From Brachybacterium subflavum (lineage in GTDB: Bacteria > Actinomycetota > Actinomycetes > Actinomycetales > Dermabacteraceae): a stretch of DNA of 64,000 nucleotides. The notes under the pieces were generated by a model. It was not told where the DNA came from and did no database searches. It saw only the letters and a program-made list of their open reading frames with translations. This document shows, piece after piece, positions 53,096 through 60,758 of the stretch (the first letter of the stretch is position 1; the number at the start of each line of letters is the position of its first letter). The stretch is taken from the NCBI RefSeq assembly GCF_009299795.1, contig NZ_VIGP01000005.1:186001-250000 (forward strand), read 5' to 3'. The position numbers and the translations under genes are program-made.

Positions 53096-53532
53096 TGACG
53101 CACGATCCGACGGACGACGAGGCAACGCTGCCCATCGCCGAGTTCGCCTTCCCGGGGCCGCTGCGGGACCAGCTGGTCGGGGCGATCCTGGCCGGCGCGA
53201 AGACCACGACCGCCTCGCTGCGCGAGGAGTATGCGCGCGAGGGCGCGGCGCTGCCCGCCGCCGGCGCCGCGGAGGTCGTGGTCGACTCGGACGAGCGCCC
53301 CATCGCGGTGATCCGCACCCGCGACGTGCAGGTGGTGCGCCTGGCCGACGTGACCGATGAGCACGCCCGCGGGGAGGGCGAGGGCTACCCCGACGCCGCC
53401 GCCTGGCGCGAGGGCCATGAGGAGTTCTGGACCTCGATCGAGTTCATCGCAGCGCTCGGGGAGCCGAGGATCGCGATCGACGACGACACCGAGGTGGTGT
53501 GCGAGACCTTCGAGGTCGTGCGCAGGCTCTGA
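53095..53532 (+). CDS. ASCH domain protein
   Basis: A 145-residue ASCH protein: EFAFPGPLRDQLVGAILAGAKTTTASL (the G-x-K-T-x-T/S motif of the family is GAKTTTAS), then IAVIRTRDVQVVRLADVTDEHARGEGEG and the C-terminal WREGHEEFW. ASCH domains resemble PUA and bind RNA or nucleosides; some hydrolyse N4-acetylcytidine. It is coupled to the PLD gene through TGATG, an unusual pairing. Confidence 0.87.
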   Translation: MTHDPTDDEATLPIAEFAFPGPLRDQLVGAILAGAKTTTASLREEYAREGAALPAAGAAEVVVDSDERPIAVIRTRDVQVVRLADVTDEHARGEGEGYPDAAAWREGHEEFWTSIEFIAALGEPRIAIDDDTEVVCETFEVVRRL

Positions 53533-53593
53533 TGAGGATTCCCGTCGACCTCGCCGACGAGTGGCGGGAGCGAAGGGCCGGAGCGCGGCGTCG

Positions 53594-53998
53594 TCAGCGC
53601 CCCAGCAGCCCGTGCATGGTGGAGACGAAGCGCTCCGCGTGGTCCTTCGTGGCCGTCTTCAGCACGATCTGCGCTCCGTCGCGCAGGTGGACGCGCAGCT
53701 TCCCGGACAGCAGGGTGGGCTTGTAGTCGACGCCGACGACCTGCGCAGCGGGCGCCTCCTTGAGGATCTTCCACGAGCCGAACGCACGTCGACGGGTGAG
53801 CACGACGCGTCGGTCGGTGGCCAGGAGGATCGGGGTGGTGTCGTTCTGGATGTCGCCGATCTTCGTGTCGATGACGGTCTCCTCCGGATCGAGGACCCGC
53901 CCCGGCAGGTCGATCGTGAGCGCGTTCTTGACCTCGTCGTTCCTGTTCAGAACGGCGAAGAAGGTCTGCTCGGCATGCGTGGGGTCGGCGAGGCTCAC
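53594..53998 (-). CDS. PH-like domain protein, copy A
   Basis: A 134-residue single-domain protein of the bacterial PH-like type (LLATDRRVVLTRRRAFGSWKILKEAPAAQVVGVDY, cut here; then LRVHLRDG and TKDHAERFVSTMHGLL). It lacks a signal peptide or membrane segment. The GTG at 53998 lies 6 bases after TACGGT (54010-54005), with no ribosome site. It is a close paralog of 56165-56587 (about two thirds identical by eye). It is divergent from the WXG100-type gene, across a 30-bp palindrome. Role unknown; lipid or peptide binding is the family theme. Confidence 0.72.
   Translation of the reverse strand: MSLADPTHAEQTFFAVLNRNDEVKNALTIDLPGRVLDPEETVIDTKIGDIQNDTTPILLATDRRVVLTRRRAFGSWKILKEAPAAQVVGVDYKPTLLSGKLRVHLRDGAQIVLKTATKDHAERFVSTMHGLLGR
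53676..53717. repeat. 42-bp direct repeat, left copy
   Basis: Identical, base for base, to 56265-56306, 2,589 bases away, inside the paralogous PH-like genes. It encodes the segment ...LLSGKLRVHLRDG. Recombination between the copies would delete the WXG100 module. Confidence 0.75.
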
Positions 53999-54036
53999 GA
54001 GGTCACCGTAGCGCGAGGGCCACGAGGACTTCTCCT

Positions 54037-54066
54037 GCGGCCATGGGGACTTGTCCCCATGGCCGC
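54037..54066. promoter_or_regulatory. perfect 30-bp palindrome in the WXG100/PH-A divergent promoter
   Basis: Arms gcggccatggggac (54037-54050) and gtccccatggccgc (54053-54066) are separated by tt. It lies between the PH-A -10 (54010-54005) and the WXG100 -10 TAGGGT (54083-54088), over the -35 area of the latter. This is the longest perfect dyad noticed in the window. It could be an operator for both genes or a hairpin. Confidence 0.7.
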
Positions 54067-54115
54067 GCAGTCTGCCGTGCCCTAGGGTCTCTCCTGACAC
54101 GGCGACGAGGGGACG

Positions 54116-55198
54116 ATGATGAGCGGGTTCTACGGAGCCGACACCAAGCAGCTGCGCGAGTACTCGCGTCTGATGAGTGATCGAGCCACCTCTCTCGAAG
54201 AACTGCACGCGAAGCTGAACCCACTGGTCATGGACGATTCCGCGTGGCGGGGATCCGACGGCGAGGCGTTCCGCTCCACGTGGTCGGGCGATGTCAGCGG
54301 CTCGTTCCGCGACGTCGCCGACCGGCTGCGGAAGAAGAGCGAGGACCTCGGGAACCAGGCCGATGAGCAGGACCGGACGTCAGATTCCGGGGGCGACTCA
54401 GGCGGCGGAGAAGGAAGCGGCCACGGGAAGTCGTCCGGGGAGGACTCCTCGTCGTTCTGGGACAACGTGTGGACGGGCAAGGACCTCTACAACAAGGTCC
54501 AGGGGGCGTTCTCGAAGGGGAAGAAGGCCTGGGACCTCCTGGAGATCGCGAATCGTTTCCGCAAGGGGATCGATGCGGTCGACGATCCGTTGCTCAAGCT
54601 CATGGGGACCATCCCATACGGAGCCGAGGTCTCGGACAAGGTCTTCTCCAGCGCCAAGGAGTACGGGACCCTCGCCCAGAAGATCGCCGGCCATTTCGGC
54701 GTCCCCACCGGAATCGGCACCAAGAACTTCTTCGGCTGGGCCGACAAACTCGCGAGCAAGGCCGGGTTCCTCACGAAGGCGGCACCGTTCGTCGGCAAGG
54801 CGCTCCCCGGCATCGACGTCGTCACCGGCGGCTGGCAGATGATCGACAGCATCAACAAGGGCGACACATTCCATGCTGTGACCGGAGGTGCATCGGCGCT
54901 CGGTGGCGGTCTCATGCTCGCCGGCGGTGCGCTCTCGGCCACCGGTGTCGGGGCCGTCGTCGGCGGACCTCTCGCGGCGGCCGGCGCGGTGATCTCCGGT
55001 GGCGCTGCGGTCGCGGACCTCGGGAAGTTCGTCTACGACGAATGGGGCGATGACATCGCCGCGGGCGCAGGCAAGGCGTGGGACGCCGTCTCCGACACGA
55101 CCTCGCACGTGGTGGATGCCGTGGGCGACACGGCATCCGATGTCGGCGGCGCCATCGCCGACGGAGTCTCCGGCGCGTGGCACGGAGTCTTCGGTTGA
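54116..55198 (+). CDS. WXG100-type protein with glycine-zipper hydrophobic region
   Basis: A 360-residue protein. Residues 5-85 are a helical hairpin with the W-x-G turn (Trp44-Arg-Gly46) and heptad-like helices, as in WXG100/LXG-type secretion substrates. A Ser/Gly/Glu linker (about 88-112) follows, then a soluble helical part (115-255), a strongly hydrophobic Gly/Ala-rich stretch (257-302) that could form a transmembrane hairpin, and an amphipathic Asp/Val/Ala-rich tail. No canonical Y-x3-D/E export signal was seen after the WxG. A gagggg site precedes the ATGs at 54116/54119. It probably leaves through a type VII-like system encoded elsewhere; a membrane-active effector is inferred. Confidence 0.72.
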   Translation: MMSGFYGADTKQLREYSRLMSDRATSLEELHAKLNPLVMDDSAWRGSDGEAFRSTWSGDVSGSFRDVADRLRKKSEDLGNQADEQDRTSDSGGDSGGGEGSGHGKSSGEDSSSFWDNVWTGKDLYNKVQGAFSKGKKAWDLLEIANRFRKGIDAVDDPLLKLMGTIPYGAEVSDKVFSSAKEYGTLAQKIAGHFGVPTGIGTKNFFGWADKLASKAGFLTKAAPFVGKALPGIDVVTGGWQMIDSINKGDTFHAVTGGASALGGGLMLAGGALSATGVGAVVGGPLAAAGAVISGGAAVADLGKFVYDEWGDDIAAGAGKAWDAVSDTTSHVVDAVGDTASDVGGAIADGVSGAWHGVFG

Positions 55199-55248
55199 CC
55201 CCACCACCAGAACAGTCACTGGCCACCACCTTCCCGACGGGAGCTCCC

Positions 55249-56127
55249 ATGAGCGCACAGACCGTATCCGATGAGTACGCCACCGAGCCCGCGATCACCG
55301 AGCGCGACATGCTCGGGGCCCTCGAGGTGCTCGCCACTGCGGCGGACGATCCGGACGAGCTCCTCGTCCTCACCGATGAGGAGCTCCTCGGCCTCGGCGG
55401 CCCCGCCGCGCTCGATCTTCTGGGCAGTCCGTATCTGTCCCAGCCGGAGGTCGACGCCGATGCTTCAGCGGCCGCGGCCGTTCGCTCGCTCGCCGCTCGG
55501 CGCCTGCTCACTCCGGCCGACGACAGCGCGCAGCCCGAGGGAGACATCGTCGTCGGCAACGCGGAATCCACGCGACGTCCGTTCCAGCTCGATCGGCGCC
55601 TTGCCGGTGTCCTCGCGCTGCGACGCACGTCCCTGGGGCTGGTCAACGTCGTCCGCACACTCGCCGGGGGCACGACGACGCTCGCCATCTACTGCTTTCC
55701 CGGAGGCGGCGTCCTCGAGGAGTACGTGACCATCGACGGCTTCCATCACTTCTCTGTTCCCGAGCCCAGCGCCGTCGCGCTCCGCCTCGGACGATTCGTC
55801 GACCCCTTCGACGACGCCTCGGACGACGGTGACGTCGCGACCGTGCGCGTACCCGGTCAGGACGTCGACGCGGCGGTCGACGGCGCCCGTGCGCTCTCGA
55901 TCCTCACCTCGGTCGTCGAGGGTGGGGGCACCCAGGCGACGTTCATCGCGCACCCCGGCCGCCTGCGCATCATCGACAACGGCCCGATCAGGGAGGGCTC
56001 CGATCCGGTCGACCGCGAGATCTCCGACGTCTCGCCGGAGTCGCTGCTCTCGATCCTGCAGTCGCTCGTCCCCGTCCCCCCGGATGACGACGAGCAGGAC
56101 GAAGCCCCGGAAGCCTCTCGGGACTAA
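55249..56127 (+). CDS. acidic hypothetical protein, partner of the WXG100-type protein
   Basis: A 292-residue soluble, acidic protein with no recognised domain. It has an N-terminal helical part (LGALEVLATAADDPDELLVLTDEELLGLGG), a central beta-rich half (TTTLAIYCFPGGGVLEEYVTIDGFHHFSV) and an Asp/Glu-rich tail. The length and layout recall EspG-type secretion chaperones of ESX systems, but I see no diagnostic motif. The ATG at 55249 has a ggag site. It follows the WXG100-type gene by 50 bases, so it is probably co-transcribed and may be its chaperone or immunity protein. Confidence 0.6.
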   Translation: MSAQTVSDEYATEPAITERDMLGALEVLATAADDPDELLVLTDEELLGLGGPAALDLLGSPYLSQPEVDADASAAAAVRSLAARRLLTPADDSAQPEGDIVVGNAESTRRPFQLDRRLAGVLALRRTSLGLVNVVRTLAGGTTTLAIYCFPGGGVLEEYVTIDGFHHFSVPEPSAVALRLGRFVDPFDDASDDGDVATVRVPGQDVDAAVDGARALSILTSVVEGGGTQATFIAHPGRLRIIDNGPIREGSDPVDREISDVSPESLLSILQSLVPVPPDDDEQDEAPEASRD

Positions 56128-56164
56128 GACCGGGACCGGGCCGGAACGCGCCTTGGTCCGAGCA

Positions 56165-56587
56165 TCAGCGCCGCGGGCGCTGAGCGCCCTCCAGCAGGTC
56201 CTGGATGGTCGCGACGAAACGCTCCGCGTGGTCCTTCGTGGCGGTCGTGAGCGTGATGGCCGACCCGTCGCGCAGGTGGACGCGCAGCTTCCCGGACAGC
56301 AGGGTGCGCTTGTAGTCGACGCCGACCACCTCCGCAGCGGGGGCCTCCTTGAGCACTCTCCACGACCGGATGGCGCCCTCCTTCGCGAGAAGCACCCTCC
56401 TGTCCGTGGCGATCAGCAGCGGGTTCGTATCGGAGGTCGTGTCCCCGACCTTCACGTCGATCACGGTCTCACGGGGGTCGAGGATCTTCTCCGGGAGGTT
56501 GAGGTCCCACACGTCGCGCGGCTCGTCGTTGCGCTCCATCACGGCGAAGAACGTCTGCTCGGCATGCGTGGGTTCGGAGAGGGTCAC
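56165..56587 (-). CDS. PH-like domain protein, copy B
   Basis: A 140-residue close paralog of 53594-53998, sharing PTHAEQTFFAV near the start, LKEAPAA-VVGVDYK and LLSGKLRVHLRDG in the middle and ATKDHAERFV near the end. The GTG at 56587 lies 6 bases after TACCGT (56599-56594) and is leaderless. It converges on the acidic partner gene of the WXG100 module with 37 bases between them, so the module is bracketed by the two copies. Confidence 0.72.
   Translation of the reverse strand: MTLSEPTHAEQTFFAVMERNDEPRDVWDLNLPEKILDPRETVIDVKVGDTTSDTNPLLIATDRRVLLAKEGAIRSWRVLKEAPAAEVVGVDYKRTLLSGKLRVHLRDGSAITLTTATKDHAERFVATIQDLLEGAQRPRR
56265..56306. repeat. 42-bp direct repeat, right copy
   Basis: Exact copy of 53676-53717 in the same orientation. 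It lies inside PH-like copy B and marks the duplication that brackets the WXG100 module. Confidence 0.75.
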
Positions 56588-56685
56588 GGTGCCACGGTAT
56601 CGCGGGCCGCGGCTGCCCTCGGCGCTCGAGAGCGCTCAGCTCCAGACCGCGTTCCATCCGCAGCCGTCGATCCGGTGCCGAGAGG

Positions 56686-57543
56686 TCAGCGCGGTGCCGG
56701 CCCGCATCCCCTGCGCAGCAGACCCTCCAGGGTCTGCACGAACGCCTGCGCCGGCTCCGCCGCCCCCTTGCCCAGGCTGATCGGCTTCTGCCCCTGCACC
56801 TCGACCGCGACCGAGGCCGCCTTCAGAGCCGTCCCTCCCGCGCTGCGCACACCGGTGACCGCCGGCGCCGCGGCCTCGCGCTGGGCGATCCAGCTCCCCG
56901 GTGTCTGCTCGCCCACGAGCAGCACCCGGCGGTCGGTGAGCAGGAGCAGCTGATGTTCGCTCGACCACGTCGACCAGCCCTCGAAGACGCAGTGCACCTG
57001 CTCGCCCGGGACGAGCAGAACCTCGAGCTCGGCCGGGACCGGCGCGGGCGGAACGGATCGCTCAGCGGCGCCCGTAGCGGGAGCGCCGGCAACGGCGTTC
57101 ACCGGGGCGGTGCCCCTCTCCGCGGGCCCTCCCGGCGCGCCGCCGGCACGCAGGGCTTCGAGAGTGCGCAGCAGCTCGGCCGCTGCCTCGTGGTTCCCGA
57201 TCTTCATCGTCACGGGCTTCTGTCCGTGCACCCCGATCTCGATGGACGCGGCCGTGAGCGTCCCGGTGACCTGGTGCCCTCCCAGCACCTCCGCCGCCGG
57301 CACATCGCGCATCGCCTTCCAGCGCCCGGGGATCGGGGCCTTGACCAGCAGCACGCGACGATCCGTGAGCAGCAGCAGATGCTCGCTCGTGTAGTCGCGG
57401 TACCCGTCGGCGACGCTGTGGACACGCTCGTCGGGATCGAGCATCTCGTGCAGTCGCCGATAGATCGACGGCTTCGCCGGGCGGCCGCGATAGGTGCGGT
57501 CGAGGGCGGCCAGCAGAGTGGTCTCGGCGGTCGTGGTCGTCAC
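56686..57543 (-). CDS. tandem PH-like domain protein
   Basis: A 285-residue relative of the two single-domain PH-like proteins. Domain one (about 30-130) has HLLLLTDRRVLLVKAP and GQKPVTMKIG; domain two (about 170-280) has HQLLLLTDRRVLLVGEQ and GQKPISLG. A Gly/Ala/Pro-rich linker joins them. The GTG at 57543 is 7 bases after TAGGGT (57556-57551); an earlier GTG at 57552 overlaps that box. It follows the FUSC gene on the same strand by 24 bases. Function unknown. Confidence 0.7.
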   Translation of the reverse strand: MTTTTAETTLLAALDRTYRGRPAKPSIYRRLHEMLDPDERVHSVADGYRDYTSEHLLLLTDRRVLLVKAPIPGRWKAMRDVPAAEVLGGHQVTGTLTAASIEIGVHGQKPVTMKIGNHEAAAELLRTLEALRAGGAPGGPAERGTAPVNAVAGAPATGAAERSVPPAPVPAELEVLLVPGEQVHCVFEGWSTWSSEHQLLLLTDRRVLLVGEQTPGSWIAQREAAAPAVTGVRSAGGTALKAASVAVEVQGQKPISLGKGAAEPAQAFVQTLEGLLRRGCGPAPR

Positions 57544-57567
57544 GGAGAGCACCCTATGCGGAGCCCA

Positions 57568-58659
57568 TCAGGCCGCGCCGAGGCGCCCGGCCCTCCGTCG
57601 CTCGAGGGCGACGGCCAGCAGCACCGTGCCGATGCCGACGACGGCGCCGATCGCGGACTCCGAGACCCTCGCGACGAGCAGCGAGGCGACCGGCCGCGGG
57701 CTCGCGAGCTGCACCATCAGCAGCGCGAGCGGAGTGATGAAGACGAGGGCCAGCGAGTAGTTGCGCAGCACGAACATCTCGGCGAGGAACTGGAAGAGGA
57801 TCACCCACACCAGCAGCTGCCAGGGCTGGCTGGGGAAGGACAGCAGGAACGCGGTGACGCCCACGCCCAGGGCCGTGCCCACGATGCGGTGCAGACCGCG
57901 CTCGATCTGCAGGCGGCGCCCGGGAGCCGAGAGCGGGACGACGGCAGCGACCTGCGCCCAGTAGGGCGAGGGGATCCCCGTGAGGGAGGCGATGATGCCG
58001 CTGACCAGCGCGGCGAATCCGTAGCGGGTGAACTCCTGGCGGCGCATCGCCGAGGTGATGCCGGAGGTGTCCGGGGCGGCGGCATCGACGTTCGCCTCAC
58101 CGGTCCAGCGGGCCAGGAACCCCAGCAGCACGCACCACGCGGCCGCCGCGCCCGCGATGAGCAGCGCGAGCCAGAAGGGAGCGGCCGACGGCGCGCTGGA
58201 GACCGCGGTGATCGCGAAGACCGGGAACACGGCGCCGGTGGGCCGCAGTCCCTTCACCATCACCATCACCGAGCCGATCGCGGCGGCGAGCGCGCCGCCC
58301 AGCGTGGTGAGGGCGAGGTGCGTCCCATGGCCCAGGACCCCGGCGGCCGCCAGCTGGGAGAGCAGGGCGCCGATGCCCACGCAGATCGTCAGCAGGATGC
58401 CCACGCGCACGTGGTGGCGCACGCGGATCGCCGTGGGGACGTAGCGCGCGTAGATCGAGGTGAAGCCGCCGAAGGAGGCGAACATGGCCCACTGGATGTG
58501 GCCGCTGAGCAGCAGGATCACCAGCGGCGCGGCGAGCGAGAGCGCGATCCTCACGGCCGGCGCGAGGTCCGCCCGGCCCGGGCCGAGGGTCACCATGCTG
58601 CGGGCGGTCGAGGACAGCTGACCGCCGAGGGAGCGGGGATCTGGGAAGGAGGAGCGCAC
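57568..58659 (-). CDS. FUSC family membrane protein
   Basis: A 363-residue protein with about 10-11 hydrophobic segments in two sets of five to six. Repeated motifs, such as HIQWAMFASFGGFTSIYARY and PSPYWAQVAAVVPLSAPGRR, mark the two FUSC-like halves. It is shorter than the 744-residue homolog at 15453 because the soluble middle region is missing. TATCGT is 8 bases before the GTG at 58659, so it is leaderless. Probable exporter of an aromatic or organic acid. It is divergent from the NCS1 permease. Confidence 0.84.
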   Translation of the reverse strand: MRSSFPDPRSLGGQLSSTARSMVTLGPGRADLAPAVRIALSLAAPLVILLLSGHIQWAMFASFGGFTSIYARYVPTAIRVRHHVRVGILLTICVGIGALLSQLAAAGVLGHGTHLALTTLGGALAAAIGSVMVMVKGLRPTGAVFPVFAITAVSSAPSAAPFWLALLIAGAAAAWCVLLGFLARWTGEANVDAAAPDTSGITSAMRRQEFTRYGFAALVSGIIASLTGIPSPYWAQVAAVVPLSAPGRRLQIERGLHRIVGTALGVGVTAFLLSFPSQPWQLLVWVILFQFLAEMFVLRNYSLALVFITPLALLMVQLASPRPVASLLVARVSESAIGAVVGIGTVLLAVALERRRAGRLGAA

Positions 58660-58709
58660 GGCTTTCCACGATAGGACGACCGACCGCCTGCGGTCCCGGG
58701 TGTCCCGCC

Positions 58710-58792
58710 GATTGCCTGCAATCTCTCACGCCCCGTCCCAGGTGGGATGATGGGACTCCCCCGTACCCGGTCAGGCCTTCCGGCCGACCGGG
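58710..58792 (+). promoter_or_regulatory. NCS1 permease upstream dyad and leader hairpin
   Basis: The perfect 14-bp dyad gattgcctgcaatc (58710-58723) lies upstream. A stem with a single bulged A, cccggtc(a)ggcc-ttcc-ggccgaccggg, spans 58766-58792, about 60 bases before the start codon. Either could carry ligand or protein control of purine/pyrimidine uptake. I recognise no known riboswitch class. Confidence 0.4.
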
Positions 58793-58852
58793 CGCGCGCA
58801 CCCCGTCCCTGCAGCGCGGTCCGTCCGCGTGACCACACACCTGGAGGCGACG

Positions 58853-60454
58853 ATGTCGTCCGCAGATCCCCGTCCCGTCGGCCCGTCCGACCCCTCCACC
58901 GTCGGCCCGACCGGCTCGAGCGGCCCGACCGGCTCGAGCGGCCCAGCCGGCCCGACCGGCTCGACCGGCTCGACCGGCTCGACGCTGATAGAGACCACCG
59001 GCATCGAGATCATCGCCGAGTCCGAGCGCACCGCCAAGCCGCACCAGCTGTTCTGGCCGTGGTTCGCCGCGAACGTGTCCGTGTTCGGGATGAGCTACGG
59101 CGCGTACGTGCTGGGCTTCGGCATCTCGTTCTGGCAGGCCGTGATCGTCTCCCTGATCGGGATCGTCGCGAGCTTCGCGCTGTGCGGGCTGATCGCGATC
59201 GCCGGCAAGCGCGGCAGCGCACCCACGATGGTGCTCTCGCGCGCGGCCTTCGGCGTGCACGGCCAGAAGCTCCCGGGACTGGTCTCGTGGCTGACCTCGA
59301 TCGGCTGGGAGACGATGCTCGCGATCTCCGCGGTGCTCGCCACGGCCACCGTCTTCCAGGCGCTCGGCCTCGCCTCCGGCACGGCGGTGCTGGTCATCGC
59401 GACCCTCGTGATCGCGGCGATCATCGTCACCGCCTCCGTGCTCGGGTACCACACGATCATGCGGATCCAGTCGGTGCTGACCTGGGCGACCGGCGCCATG
59501 ACGGTGCTGTTCATGCTGCTCACGATCCCGCACATCCACCTCTCGACGGTGATGGCCGCCCCCACCGGCGACGTGCAGAAGATGATCGGCGCCCTGGTGA
59601 TGGTGATGACCGGCTTCGGGCTGGGCTGGATCAACATCGCGGCCGACTGGTCCCGCTACCAGCGCCGCTCCACGTCCGACGGCGCGATCATCGCCTGGAA
59701 CACGATCGGCGGCTCCGCGGCCCCCGTGGTCCTCGTGGTCTTCGGCCTCCTGCTCGCCGGCTCCGACGCCGACGTGATGGCGAAGATCGGCGACGACCCG
59801 GTGGGCACGCTCGTCACCCTGCTGCCGCTGTGGGCGCTGATCCCCTTCTGGATCGTGGCCGTGCTGACCCTGGTCTCCGGCGCCGTCAACGGCATCTACT
59901 CCTCGGGCCTGACGCTGCTGAGCCTGGGCATCGGGATCCCCCGGCCCGCCGCCGCGTTCGTGGACGGCGCGATCCTCACCGCGGGCACGATCTGGGTGGT
60001 GTTCTTCGCCGGCAGCTTCATCGGCCCCTTCCAGAGCTTCCTCATCACGCTCGGCGTGCCGATCGCCTCGTGGGCGGGGATCCTCATCGCCGACGTCCTC
60101 ACCCGCCGCACCGACTACGACGAGCAGGCCCTGTTCGACGCCCGCGGCCGCTACGGGGCCGTGGACTGGACCTCGATCGCGACGCTCGTGGTCACCTCCG
60201 TGCTGGGCTGGGGCCTCGTCGTGAACTCCTATGCGGCCGACGCTCCCTGGAACAACTGGCAGGGATACCTGCTCGAGCCGCTCGGCCTGGGCACGCTGGT
60301 CGAGGATCCGTCGGGCGCGTACTGGGAGGGCCCGTGGGCCTACTCGAACCTGGGCGTGCTGCTCGCGCTCGTGCTGTCCTTCGCGATCGCGATGGTGTTC
60401 CGCCGCCCGCGGATCCGCCAGCAGGAGGTCGGCCTCACGCGCCGCGCGGGGTGA
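58853..60454 (+). CDS. NCS1 family nucleobase permease (cytosine/purine type)
   Basis: A 533-residue carrier with 12 hydrophobic segments of the CodB/NCS1 family: WPWFAANVSVFGMSYGAYVLGFG (cut at the second half) in segment 1, LGWINIAADWSRYQRR in the middle and NNWQGYLLEPLG near the C-terminus. The first 45 or so residues are a Gly/Ser/Thr/Pro repeat encoded by tandem DNA repeats at 58904-58983. The ATG at 58853 follows ggagg (58843-58847). It precedes a cysteine hydrolase gene, which suggests uptake and breakdown of a nucleobase or similar compound. Confidence 0.88.
   Translation: MSSADPRPVGPSDPSTVGPTGSSGPTGSSGPAGPTGSTGSTGSTLIETTGIEIIAESERTAKPHQLFWPWFAANVSVFGMSYGAYVLGFGISFWQAVIVSLIGIVASFALCGLIAIAGKRGSAPTMVLSRAAFGVHGQKLPGLVSWLTSIGWETMLAISAVLATATVFQALGLASGTAVLVIATLVIAAIIVTASVLGYHTIMRIQSVLTWATGAMTVLFMLLTIPHIHLSTVMAAPTGDVQKMIGALVMVMTGFGLGWINIAADWSRYQRRSTSDGAIIAWNTIGGSAAPVVLVVFGLLLAGSDADVMAKIGDDPVGTLVTLLPLWALIPFWIVAVLTLVSGAVNGIYSSGLTLLSLGIGIPRPAAAFVDGAILTAGTIWVVFFAGSFIGPFQSFLITLGVPIASWAGILIADVLTRRTDYDEQALFDARGRYGAVDWTSIATLVVTSVLGWGLVVNSYAADAPWNNWQGYLLEPLGLGTLVEDPSGAYWEGPWAYSNLGVLLALVLSFAIAMVFRRPRIRQQEVGLTRRAG
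58904..58983 (+). repeat. in-frame tandem repeats in the NCS1 permease head
   Basis: About two copies of an 18-base unit (cggcccgaccggctcgag-like) followed by three of a 9-base unit (ggctcgacc). They encode GPTGSS and GST repeats in the cytoplasmic N-terminus. Copy number could vary without breaking the frame. Confidence 0.65.
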
Positions 60455-60470
60455 GTACGGCGCGGGGTGA

Positions 60471-60544
60471 GCACGACGCGTAGTCATGCGTCGGGTCACC
60501 GCGAATATGACCGGTCACCCGACCTCTGACTACGCGTAGTGCAC
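60471..60544. repeat. dispersed long palindromic element, copy 2
   Basis: Arms of 30 bases (60471-60500 and 60513-60542) with five mismatches. The ends gcac...gtgc, the acgcgtag block and the gtcgggt block match the element at 11287-11356. It lies 17 bases past the NCS1 stop. The following 214 bases to the hydrolase gene hold a TAGTCT box at 60691-60696 but no other gene. Confidence 0.7.
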
Positions 60545-60758
60545 GGGGCGGCGCGAGAAGACTGCGCGGCTCCGCGAGTGGCAGCGGCGCGCGACGCCAG
60601 CGGGAGGTTCGGTGGGACTCGGCGGCGGCTCGGCGGGATGCGGCGTTGATCGCGCCGTGGGCCGACCGCCGTGGCCGCGCGTCCGCGTCATAGTCTGGGC
60701 GTCCGGATCGACGGCGGGCGGACGCCCGCACGGACGCCCACACGGACGAAGGAGTCCC

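Noticed and set aside
51395-53125. The NAD salvage frame stays open for another 577 codons upstream of its ATG
   Set aside because: The extension runs antisense through the phospholipase D and ASCH genes and is His/Arg/Ala-rich with no family motif, as expected for a shadow frame in very G+C-rich DNA.
53594-57543. A complete type VII secretion locus
   Set aside because: No EccC-type ATPase, EccB/D/E membrane component or mycosin is present in the window.
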